Positions 23,252 through 29,195 of a stretch of 29,195 nt of DNA are shown in pieces. This DNA is from Paraktedonobacter sp035294465 (GTDB lineage: Bacteria > Chloroflexota > Ktedonobacteria > Ktedonobacterales > Ktedonobacteraceae). The notes under the pieces are model-generated. The model saw nothing but the letters and a program-made list of their open reading frames with translations. It did no database searches and was not told the DNA's origin. The translations under genes and the position numbers were made by a program. Each line of letters starts with the position of its first letter. Within the stretch, counting starts at the first letter, position 1. The DNA lies in NCBI GenBank assembly GCA_035294465.1, contig DATGKW010000072.1, positions 1 to 29,195 on the forward strand. The letters are read 5' to 3'.

Positions 23252-24505
23252 ATGGCAAGCGAACAAGCTCAGGTACCGGCACCTGTCCCACGAGCAGCCC
23301 GGTTGGCGGTCGCCGTGCATTTTTTTCTGACCGGGGTGACTTTTGCCTCGTGGGCGGTGCGCATCCCGGCTGTGCAAGCAAAGCTTGGGCTAAACCCGGG
23401 CGAACTGGGCCTGGCCTTGTTGGGAACGGCCGCCGGCGAACTGGTGTCGATGAATCTGGCTGGCTACCTGACTGCGCGCTTCGGTAGCCGATCCCTTACC
23501 ATAATTGCCTCGGTATGTCTCAGCGTGATGCTGCCAATTCTGGCCCTGGCGCCAAGCCTGCCTGTTCTGGTGGCATCACTGGTGCTCTTTGGCGCCTCTT
23601 TCGGATCGGTGAATGTAGCTATGAACACGCAGGGAGTCGCTGTTGAACGGCGCTACGGCCATTCCATCTTCAGTTCGTTTCACGCGTGTTATAGCATCGG
23701 CGGACTCACGGGGTCGCTGGTCGGTGGGTTAGTAGCCGCTCGCGATATTGCTCCACTGCCGCACTTCTTCGGGATCGCGTTCTTAGCAATCGTCCTGGCA
23801 CTTTCACTCGCGCGCTTTCTGCTGCCAGCCCATGCGGACGCGCAGGGAGCGGGAGTCGCGTTTGCCCGCGTTACCCCTCCCTTGCTGGCTCTGGGTTTCG
23901 TGGCTTTCTGTGCATTGCTGGGGGAAGGAGCCATGGCAGACTGGAGCGCCGTGTATCTTCACACCACCCTGGGCGCGAGTGCGGGACTGGCCGCGGCTGG
24001 CTACGCCGCTTTCTCCGTCGTCATGGCCGTGGGCAGGGGATTGGGGGATCGCCTGACGAACCACCTTGGACCCGGCATGATGGTCCAGCTGGGCGGGCTG
24101 GTGGCCGCAACAGGGCTTACCCTGGCGTTGGTGGTCAACTGGGTTCCGCTGGCACTGGCCGGCTTTGGCCTGGTGGGTGCCGGTTTTGCGGTGATCTTTC
24201 CTCTAACGCTCAGCGCGGCGGGGCGTACCTCGAAGGAGGTTTCGGGAACGGCCATCGCAACCGTGGCCCTATGCGGCTATATCGGTTTTCTGGTCGGGCC
24301 AGCTGTGATCGGCTTCGGCGCGAATGTTCTGAATTTGCGTGTCTCTCTGGGCATTGTAGTGCTTCTCAGCCTGTGCGCTGCTGCTTGCGCACGCGTGGTA
24401 GGCAACGGCAAGCAAGCTAGAGCCGAGGATCAACCCGCTTCGCGTGTCGACCCTCTCGTGCAGAATCGCGCCCTTTTTTCAGAAGAAGATGGACACAATC
24501 TATAA
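23252..24505 (+). CDS. MFS transporter (YbjJ/FucP-like)
   Basis: 417 residues with about 12 membrane helices in two halves. Features include FFLTGVTFASWAVRIPAVQ in the first helix and loop, GLALLGTAAGELVSM in helix 2, TARFGSR in the loop 2-3 motif, and FGASFGSVNVAMNTQGV in helix 4, all typical of the YbjJ-like branch of the major facilitator superfamily. The second half has the matching loop GRGLGDRL. An extra hydrophilic tail (about 25 residues) ends the protein. AGAGGA stands 5 bases before the ATG. The substrate is unknown, and efflux of small molecules or sugar uptake are both possible. It follows the histidine kinase on the same strand, 87 bases downstream, and may be cotranscribed. Confidence 0.9.
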   Translation: MASEQAQVPAPVPRAARLAVAVHFFLTGVTFASWAVRIPAVQAKLGLNPGELGLALLGTAAGELVSMNLAGYLTARFGSRSLTIIASVCLSVMLPILALAPSLPVLVASLVLFGASFGSVNVAMNTQGVAVERRYGHSIFSSFHACYSIGGLTGSLVGGLVAARDIAPLPHFFGIAFLAIVLALSLARFLLPAHADAQGAGVAFARVTPPLLALGFVAFCALLGEGAMADWSAVYLHTTLGASAGLAAAGYAAFSVVMAVGRGLGDRLTNHLGPGMMVQLGGLVAATGLTLALVVNWVPLALAGFGLVGAGFAVIFPLTLSAAGRTSKEVSGTAIATVALCGYIGFLVGPAVIGFGANVLNLRVSLGIVVLLSLCAAACARVVGNGKQARAEDQPASRVDPLVQNRALFSEEDGHNL

Positions 24506-24535
24506 AGGGCAGCCAGGAAGCCATAGAATCCTTAT

Positions 24536-24727
24536 TTACACCGACATTGCTACATGCGGCTGTGGAATGGAACGCCCTAGCTCCTGTGCTACCTTGATCC
24601 AACTCTCAATTGCATCCTGGCCTTGTTTCACCGCTTCCCCATATGTACGCCCATGAGACATACAACCTGGCAACTCAGGAACTGTCACCACAAAAATCTT
24701 GTCATCTGCGTCCCACTGAATGTTCAT
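24536..24727 (-). CDS. HicB-like antitoxin, orphan
   Basis: 63 residues from the ATG at 24727. It has the short HicB fold: an opening strand IQWDADDKIFVVTVPELPGC followed by S-HGRTYGEAVKQGQDAIESWI, the classic partial RNase-H-like pattern. HicB proteins neutralise the HicA mRNA interferase, but no hicA gene is next to it: the upstream XRE gene ends 34 bases before the ATG and the convergent MFS gene lies on the other side. There is no C-terminal DNA-binding domain, so it is the short type. Orphan HicB-like proteins are common in such genomes and may serve other roles. No good ribosome site is visible. Confidence 0.8.
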   Translation of the reverse strand: MNIQWDADDKIFVVTVPELPGCMSHGRTYGEAVKQGQDAIESWIKVAQELGRSIPQPHVAMSV

Positions 24728-24761
24728 AGAATAATGATACCACACACTTTACAACTTTATT

Positions 24762-26180
24762 TTAATGGAACAACTCTTCCAACTCTCTCACCATCGGCTC
24801 ACCTCCCCATCTACCCAGCATGCTCTCATAAAGTTCATAAGACTCATCCACGCGCAATTGGCTGCCGAGATCGCGGCCCATAGTAACTGCGGTCTTGAGA
24901 TATTCGCAGGTCTGCTCCAATTCACCCAGAGCACAGGCGGCCATAGCCTGGCGCACAATCAACTCCAGGCGCAGAGGGACAGGACCTGTGGGCAGCATCC
25001 GATCAACACGCCCAAAAGCCTGCACAGCTTGTTCGGGACGGCCAAGATTGAGATACATCCTACCCTCGAAGGTCGACGCAGAAGAAAAATGGGTATAGGC
25101 GTAGCTGGGATCGTCTTCCGCATTTTCGGGGAAAGCCTTGTAAGCCAGTTCCAGAAAGCGCCTGGCTTCGCTTTCCTGACCTAGCTTGCTGTAGACCTCC
25201 GCCAGACCAATAGAGACCTGGCCCTGCAGAAGGGGAGATGTTGAAGATACCAGTTGCAGCGCGCTTTGATACGTTTGCAGGCGTGGCCTGGCACGCTTGA
25301 GATAGAAATACACCATAGCCTGGCGCACGAACGAGGCGACCTGCAGGTTTGGATCGCCCGCTACCTCGCCATAGAAGAGCCCCTGGCGGGCAGCAGTGTA
25401 AGCCGCTCCATAATCCTGGTGCTGCGTGGCCAGCAGCGAGGCCAGCTGATATGCCTGGGAGAGCAGGGTAGCGGCTCTTTTCTGGTAGGACGAGGGATGG
25501 CGCGCAAGTGCTGAAAGCTGAGAAATGTAGTTAGGAAGAACCTGCTCAACCTCCGCCTGGCCCCCCTCAAAGTAGAGCTGCCAGCAGAGAGGAATATGTG
25601 AGGCACACAGCGTCAGAATCTCCTCAGCCCGCAACAGCGAGAGATTATCGCCCTGCCGCGCACAAAAAACAGCCGCCGGGGTGCCGATCAGCGCCGCGAT
25701 AACCTGGCGGCGCGAGAGCGATTCCGCCGCAGCCTGGGCTACAGCAACCGGCTGGACATACGGGGGCTTCGCGCTCTCAATGCTATAGCTCAAGCCGGTT
25801 GGGCGCTCTATTCGACTCGTTGCCTGCCCAGGTAACACCATTACAAGCACAGCCTCCTCCACTTTTTCCATACCTCTTTGTTCGCTCATACCATCAGGGG
25901 TCTTCTGTGAAGAAAGACTGACCAGACTCATCCGGGCTTCCGCGGGCGCTATTTTATCTCCTTCCTCACGTGGGGAAATGACGAAGCCAAAACCCAGATC
26001 CTCCGCCGACATCTCAAAAGCCTCCATTAATTGACCCAGGGTCGCCAGTTGGGGAACTTGCAGACCTCGCTCCCAGCGATTAAACGTATTCGTGCTCACG
26101 CCCACCCTCCGACTTGCTGTCGTCACACTCCAACGTTTTCTCAACCGCGCTCGCCGCAAATGTTCATTTGGGGTTATCAT
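24762..26180 (-). CDS. XRE-type regulator with C-terminal TPR repeats
   Basis: About 472 residues from the ATG at 26180 (GAGG 9 bases upstream); the ATG at 26198 (GGAAG 8 bases upstream) is an equal alternative. Residues 7-62 are a helix-turn-helix of the Cro/cI type (SVTTASRRVGVSTNTFNRWE, then LMEAFEMSAEDLGF). A flexible region follows, with SRRQVIAALIGTPAAVF (156-172), a twin-arginine-like hydrophobic stretch inside a DNA-binding protein. The C-terminal ~270 residues form TPR-type helical pairs (ARQGLFYGEVAGD, LAEVYSKLGQESEARRFLELA, MYLNLGRPEQAVQAFGRVD). This design resembles peptide-sensing regulators such as the RRNPP group, and is frequent in Ktedonobacteria. It has its own consensus promoter with an inverted repeat over the -10 box, so autoregulation is likely. 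Confidence 0.88.
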   Translation of the reverse strand: MITPNEHLRRARLRKRWSVTTASRRVGVSTNTFNRWERGLQVPQLATLGQLMEAFEMSAEDLGFGFVISPREEGDKIAPAEARMSLVSLSSQKTPDGMSEQRGMEKVEEAVLVMVLPGQATSRIERPTGLSYSIESAKPPYVQPVAVAQAAAESLSRRQVIAALIGTPAAVFCARQGDNLSLLRAEEILTLCASHIPLCWQLYFEGGQAEVEQVLPNYISQLSALARHPSSYQKRAATLLSQAYQLASLLATQHQDYGAAYTAARQGLFYGEVAGDPNLQVASFVRQAMVYFYLKRARPRLQTYQSALQLVSSTSPLLQGQVSIGLAEVYSKLGQESEARRFLELAYKAFPENAEDDPSYAYTHFSSASTFEGRMYLNLGRPEQAVQAFGRVDRMLPTGPVPLRLELIVRQAMAACALGELEQTCEYLKTAVTMGRDLGSQLRVDESYELYESMLGRWGGEPMVRELEELFH

Positions 26181-26230
26181 CTTTTTGAGCCTCACCATTC
26201 GATACACTTCCAACAAAAACAGAAACAAGA

Positions 26231-26269
26231 CTCTAACAATATTATATACATTGTTATACATCATGTCAA
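26231..26269 (-). promoter_or_regulatory. Perfect-consensus promoter of the XRE-TPR gene with dyad
   Basis: On the minus strand TTGACA (26264-26269), 17 bases, TATAAT (26241-26246): all 12 consensus positions match. TAACAAT and ATTGTTA, 9 bases apart, flank and overlap the -10 box, and ATGTATA is directly repeated at a 10-base period in the spacer. A promoter this strong with a dyad on it suggests tight repression, probably by the XRE protein itself. Confidence 0.8.
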
Positions 26270-26381
26270 CAAATCCAGACATATCTCTTAAGAAGATATT
26301 ACAACGTGACAAAATGTGATAAAATCGCTGACAAACGTGCCTATTTGATGCGGATTCAGACTAGAAAAATTCACATATTCT

Positions 26382-26389
26382 GGTATAAA
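26382..26389 (+). promoter_or_regulatory. Extended -10 box of the small hypothetical gene
   Basis: GG followed by TATAAA (26384-26389) with the TG of an extended -10 at 26381-26382. No clear -35. The start would be about 26396, some 50 bases before the ATG at 26447. Confidence 0.4.
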
Positions 26390-26446
26390 TTACAAATGGA
26401 GAAGAAATGAGATTGCGACGGAAGTTTGAGTGGAGGGCTAAGAAGT

Positions 26447-26668
26447 ATGAGCACAAGCGATATCGCACATTTGCGCGAACAAGTTGAGCTAGAGTATGCA
26501 GCCATGATGCAGGGACTGAACGGCTTTGCCGAAGGCTCAGCTATGCACAAGTTCATTTCAGCACGCATGGCCCGCATCGAAAGGTATTACGGCGCTCTGG
26601 CACAAGAGATCGGGGAGCGCGAGGCAACCCGGATTATTTGCGATTTGTATAATCAAGCGACACAATAG
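26447..26668 (+). CDS. Small hypothetical protein, helical
   Basis: 73 residues from the ATG at 26447, which has GGAGGG 9 bases upstream. It is predicted to be two or three amphipathic helices (IAHLREQVELEYAAMMQG, then HKFISARMARIERYYGALA, then EREATRIICDLYNQ). The protein has no Cys pairs for metal binding and no signal peptide. I do not recognise the family. It is divergent from the XRE-TPR gene, an arrangement often seen for a regulator and its target. Confidence 0.65.
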   Translation: MSTSDIAHLREQVELEYAAMMQGLNGFAEGSAMHKFISARMARIERYYGALAQEIGEREATRIICDLYNQATQ

Positions 26669-26788
26669 ATATTACCGAAAATTTCCTTTGAAGTATATGT
26701 CTTCGAGCAAAGCTATGCGAGAGAACATTCCCGGGATCTGGAGAGATTTCCGCCCGTAGCCCTGCGCTGGCAGCATTGCAAAGGCTCC

Positions 26789-26820
26789 GGGAGCGAAGCC
26801 CGTTTTCAGGCTTCGCTCCC
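26789..26820. terminator. Bidirectional hairpin terminator
   Basis: GGGAGCGAAGCC (26789-26800) and its exact reverse complement GGCTTCGCTCCC (26809-26820) enclose an 8-base loop. On the plus strand TCTCTT follows. It lies between the convergent ends of the small hypothetical gene (26668) and the membrane partner of the sigma factor (26831). Confidence 0.75.
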
Positions 26821-26830
26821 TCTCTTGCTG

Positions 26831-27721
26831 CTATCCCCCAGATTTTACGGTAAAGGATAGGCTTAGTGCTAACTGACCATCCCAGTATAGCTCTACTTTG
26901 CCCGCGGCTGGCTGGCTATACGTGATGGTAAAACTGCTTGAGATGGGCAGAGATGGAGTAGTAGATATTACTGGAGTCGCTGTCACCCCGTAGACCCCCG
27001 GTGTTGGCGCTTTCTGTCCCGGATACGGCATTATATAGTCCATATACTGCGATGAAGACCTGTAAAGGTGGCCATTTGCATACCATTTCACGACAACGAG
27101 GCCACTCTCATCTGCCGACCATTCATACAGGAGCCATATCCGCTGGCCAACAATAAATTGACTGACAGAGGGAATGCCGTTGAATCCAGGGCCAACTCCC
27201 TCGCCATTTGTAGGGCTATCAGTAAGCACCACTCTTGGGAAGACCTGGGAAGCAGGTCTCGTGGTTGGCCGGGGTGTTGGCGTGACCGCAACCTGAGAGC
27301 CAGTATCGGTGCGCACTACGTTAAAAACGAGTAAAAAACCACCAATGAGCATCATTGTACAGAGAATGGCAGCAACCACGCTCAGACGCCGCTTCCACCC
27401 TGTTTTGTTCTGAGAAAGTGATTGAATCGTGTCCTTTTGCATAACAGATATCCTTTCTTGCCCTTGATTCCTCCTGGAAATAGAAACAATCTTCGATCTG
27501 TCGGTTTCCTGGTTTTCGACTAGTCTGAGAAACACGCGTTCTAAAGAATGCCGATCCTGGTTGGTTTCATCTCGATAGGCCCGGCGAATGTCATCAGCCA
27601 GGCGCAGTTCCGGCGCATCGGCCAGGCTCTGGTGCATTTCCTGCCGCTGCCGTAAAATCCGAATAACTTCATCAATATGTTCTTCTGCCATATGCATACA
27701 AGAGCCATGATCATGCCTCAT
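26831..27721 (-). CDS. Single-pass membrane partner of the ECF sigma factor (putative anti-sigma)
   Basis: 296 residues. A cytoplasmic N-terminal part of about 110 helical residues (EEHIDEVIRILRQRQEM, LADDIRRAYRDE) is followed by one membrane helix (113-136), a Thr/Pro linker (TPTPRPTTRP) and an outside domain of about 150 residues ending in a beta-sandwich-like repeat of strands (SSFTITYSQPAAGKVELYWDGQ). The topology and position fit an anti-sigma factor that senses a surface signal. The zinc-binding HxxxCxxC motif of ZAS anti-sigma factors is absent, although His3, His5, Cys8 and His10 cluster at the start. It begins 6 bases after the sigma stop, and its ribosome site (AAAGGAGG) lies inside the sigma gene, so the two are coupled. 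Confidence 0.8.
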   Translation of the reverse strand: MRHDHGSCMHMAEEHIDEVIRILRQRQEMHQSLADAPELRLADDIRRAYRDETNQDRHSLERVFLRLVENQETDRSKIVSISRRNQGQERISVMQKDTIQSLSQNKTGWKRRLSVVAAILCTMMLIGGFLLVFNVVRTDTGSQVAVTPTPRPTTRPASQVFPRVVLTDSPTNGEGVGPGFNGIPSVSQFIVGQRIWLLYEWSADESGLVVVKWYANGHLYRSSSQYMDYIMPYPGQKAPTPGVYGVTATPVISTTPSLPISSSFTITYSQPAAGKVELYWDGQLALSLSFTVKSGG

Positions 27722-27727
27722 GGCGCT

Positions 27728-28294
27728 TCAAACCTCCTTTTTGTCGGTGTAGATGGTGCGCAGGCGAGAGACAGCCCGCGAGAGCATGCTTCGCAATGTG
27801 CCCTCACGTTTGCCCAGCACTATTGCTACTTCAGCACAGGACAGCTCGTTCGCGAAGCGCAAACGCAGCGCCTCTTGCTGAACAGGTGGTAATTGCTCAA
27901 GTGCCGCACGCAGGCGCGCGTACTCCTCACGACGTATGAGCAAATACTCAGGCGCTTCTTTCTCGTCGGCATACAGCTGATCAGCTAAAGAATCTAGAGC
28001 CAGCGAGGGCCTGCGCTCAATCTGCCGGTGCGTATCGGCAACCTTATTACGCGCCACACGCCAGAGCCATTTCTCCTGACCAGTTACACTGAGACCATCG
28101 AATGGTTCCCATTTCAGAGCAGCGACAAAGATTTCGTGGAGGAGATCCTCAGCGTCTTCTCGCGAGGCAGTATGCTGGCGCAGAAAGGCGAACAGAGCCG
28201 GTGCATACCGATAGAAGAGAGCCATCTTCGCTTGCGCGTCCGATGTGCTCTCCGTATCTTCTGGCAAATTCACATTCGGATAAATGGAGTTCAT
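27728..28294 (-). CDS. ECF-type RNA polymerase sigma factor
   Basis: 188 residues from the ATG at 28294, with AGGAAAGG upstream; the frame is open to 28384 but that part gives no homology. Region 2 spans about 25-92 (LFYRYAPALFAFLRQH, EDAEDLLHEIFVAALK, WLWRVARNKVADTHRQ) and region 4 about 125-182 (ALEQLPPVQQEALRLRF, SCAEVAIVLGKREGTLRSML). There is no region 3 domain, as expected for the group IV (ECF) type. It redirects RNA polymerase to stress or surface-response promoters. It forms an operon with the membrane partner downstream, and an AAC/CGA-type promoter candidate lies upstream (28321-28348). Confidence 0.95.
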   Translation of the reverse strand: MNSIYPNVNLPEDTESTSDAQAKMALFYRYAPALFAFLRQHTASREDAEDLLHEIFVAALKWEPFDGLSVTGQEKWLWRVARNKVADTHRQIERRPSLALDSLADQLYADEKEAPEYLLIRREEYARLRAALEQLPPVQQEALRLRFANELSCAEVAIVLGKREGTLRSMLSRAVSRLRTIYTDKKEV

Positions 28295-28320
28295 CTCCTT
28301 TCCTGTGATTTCATCCTCAA

Positions 28321-28348
28321 CTATCGCGCTAGAGGTCCAAAAGTTGCA
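28321..28348 (-). promoter_or_regulatory. Candidate ECF-type autoregulatory promoter
   Basis: On the minus strand TGCAAC (28343-28348), 16 bases, CGATAG (28321-28326). AAC in the -35 and CGA in the -10 are typical of ECF sigma promoters. The predicted start is about 20 bases before the sigma ATG. This suggests the sigma factor reads its own gene; it rests on a short pattern. Confidence 0.4.
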
Positions 28349-28457
28349 GATATTTCTCCCTCCCCCAAAAAGAGAAAAGCTCAACCTTCACAACGAAGGC
28401 AGGAAGAACTCAGGGCAAGGCCGACCTCTATCTCCCTATTTGTCCCAGGAATCGCTC

Positions 28458-28466
28458 TGATATAAT
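28458..28466 (+). promoter_or_regulatory. Extended -10 promoter of the CitE-like gene
   Basis: TGATATAAT is a perfect extended -10 element (TGnTATAAT). The -35 region is weak. The predicted start is about 30 bases before the GTG start codon. Confidence 0.65.
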
Positions 28467-28503
28467 AGCTATGCACTTGATCATTGCGTAAAAGGAGAAA
28501 TGA

Positions 28504-29195
28504 GTGACTATACGCCTGAGACGATCTGAGTTATCAACTCCCGCGAGCAACGAACGGATGATGGAGAAGGCAGCCGCGAGTAGCGCCGACCTGGTCATGT
28601 TAGATCTGGAAGATTCGGTTTCACCATGCGAGAAAGTTGAAGCCAGACAAAAAGTGATTCGTGCGTTACAAACTCTGAATTGGGGCAAGAAGACACGCGC
28701 GGTTCGCGTCAACGACCTGGAAACAGAATATGCCTATCAGGATATTATCTCCGTTGTCGAAGCGGCGGGCGAGTATCTGGATGTGCTGATTGTCCCGAAA
28801 ATCAAGTTGGCCAGGGACGTCTGGTGGGTCGATGTCCTGCTGAGTCAGATCGAGAAACGCTTGCGGCGCACGCGGCAAATTGGCATTGAGGTACTCATCG
28901 AAGAGGTCGAGGCCATGCTGAATGTAGAAGAGATTGCTCGTTCCAGTTCGCGTCTGGAGGCAATTATCTTCGGTCCCGCCGACTATAGCGCGTCGCAGGG
29001 CGTGGATAGCCGGGCGATTGAGGGCCATCTCGACCTCTATCCCGGCGATCCCTGGCACTATGCCCGCAATAAAATCGTGATCGCTGCTCGCGCTGCTGGG
29101 ATCGACGCTATCGATGGCGCTTTTCCCGATTTCAAAAATCTGGAGGGGTATCGCAGGGAATGCCTGCGCGCCCACACCCTGGGCTTTGCAGGAAA
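28504..29195 (+). CDS. CitE / malyl-CoA lyase-like HpcH/HpaI family enzyme, 5' part
   Basis: 230 codons are visible; the gene runs off the right edge. The start is the GTG at 28504 with AAAGGAG 6 bases upstream; the ATG at 28500 is out of frame and stops after nine codons. Residues show the CoA-ester lyase pattern: LDLEDSV (33-39), RAVRVND with R68 that binds the acyl carboxylate, VPKIK (97-101), IGIEVLIEEVEA with E133, and FGPADYS with D160. E133 and D160 are 27 residues apart, as are the magnesium ligands of malyl-CoA lyase. The family cleaves or forms citramalyl-, malyl- or beta-methylmalyl-CoA in a TIM barrel. Which of these is used cannot be told. Its promoter is separate from the divergent sigma operon. 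Confidence 0.85.
   Translation, partial: MTIRLRRSELSTPASNERMMEKAAASSADLVMLDLEDSVSPCEKVEARQKVIRALQTLNWGKKTRAVRVNDLETEYAYQDIISVVEAAGEYLDVLIVPKIKLARDVWWVDVLLSQIEKRLRRTRQIGIEVLIEEVEAMLNVEEIARSSSRLEAIIFGPADYSASQGVDSRAIEGHLDLYPGDPWHYARNKIVIAARAAGIDAIDGAFPDFKNLEGYRRECLRAHTLGFAG

Noticed and set aside
24506..24761. hicA toxin gene beside hicB
   Set aside because: Only 34 bases lie between the hicB ATG and the XRE gene stop, and 30 bases on the other side, so no room exists.
1..29195. CRISPR array, prophage, insertion sequence, tRNA or rRNA
   Set aside because: I saw no regularly spaced repeats, no transposase or phage protein among the reading frames, and no cloverleaf-like or rRNA-like stretch.

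Overview
The window looks like a chromosomal segment from a spore-forming, multicellular-type Chloroflexota bacterium, most likely class Ktedonobacteria. This is inferred from the gene mix: a sedolisin protease, a membrane-anchored kinase with a Thr/Pro linker, an XRE regulator fused to TPR repeats, paired ArsR and SRPBCC genes, an ECF sigma factor with a single-pass partner, and a multi-PAS soluble histidine kinase. GC content is moderate. No database search was possible. I saw no insertion sequence, phage gene, CRISPR array, tRNA or rRNA.

Layout. Positions 1-873 hold the 3' part of a PLP-dependent threonine/serine dehydratase. Two minus-strand genes for a single-pass membrane protein and a secreted protein follow (861-2584), then a 558-base divergent spacer. 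A plus-strand block runs 3143-10502: an atypical membrane kinase, a lipoprotein sedolisin, and a large Asp-box (VPS10/BNR) beta-propeller protein. A long inverted repeat separates the last two. A minus-strand cluster (10667-12544) encodes ArsR, two SRPBCC proteins and a SnoaL-like protein, with two palindromic operators. An unrecognised gene (12673-14100) is divergent from a MerR-like regulator (14214-15197). A small membrane protein is followed by the minus-strand operon metG - ABC ATPase - two ABC-2 permeases (20110 down to 15717). metG has a structured leader ending in an intrinsic terminator. A cytosolic hybrid PAS histidine kinase and an MFS transporter lie at 20951-24505. After them come an orphan HicB-like antitoxin, an XRE-TPR regulator, a small hypothetical gene, an ECF sigma factor with a membrane partner, and the 5' part of a CitE/malyl-CoA-lyase-like gene at the right edge.

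How the genes may work together. The clearest regulatory unit is the ArsR/SRPBCC cluster. Two good sigma-A-type promoters there share a CTTAAC element at the -10 box, and one carries a 24-bp palindrome there plus a second palindrome exactly 60 bp away, so autoregulation by the ArsR protein is likely. metG is probably controlled by transcription attenuation, and the overlapping exporter genes would share that control. The sigma factor and its membrane partner form a typical surface-sensing pair. Several starts (ArsR gene, MerR-like gene) sit 6-7 bases after a -10 box, suggesting leaderless transcripts.

The best candidates for something new are the metG attenuator/T-box-like leader, the twin-palindrome operator, the long inverted repeat at 7090-7161 with the nearby start-codon-sequestering repeat, and the kinase with an altered catalytic loop and a six-cysteine outer domain.
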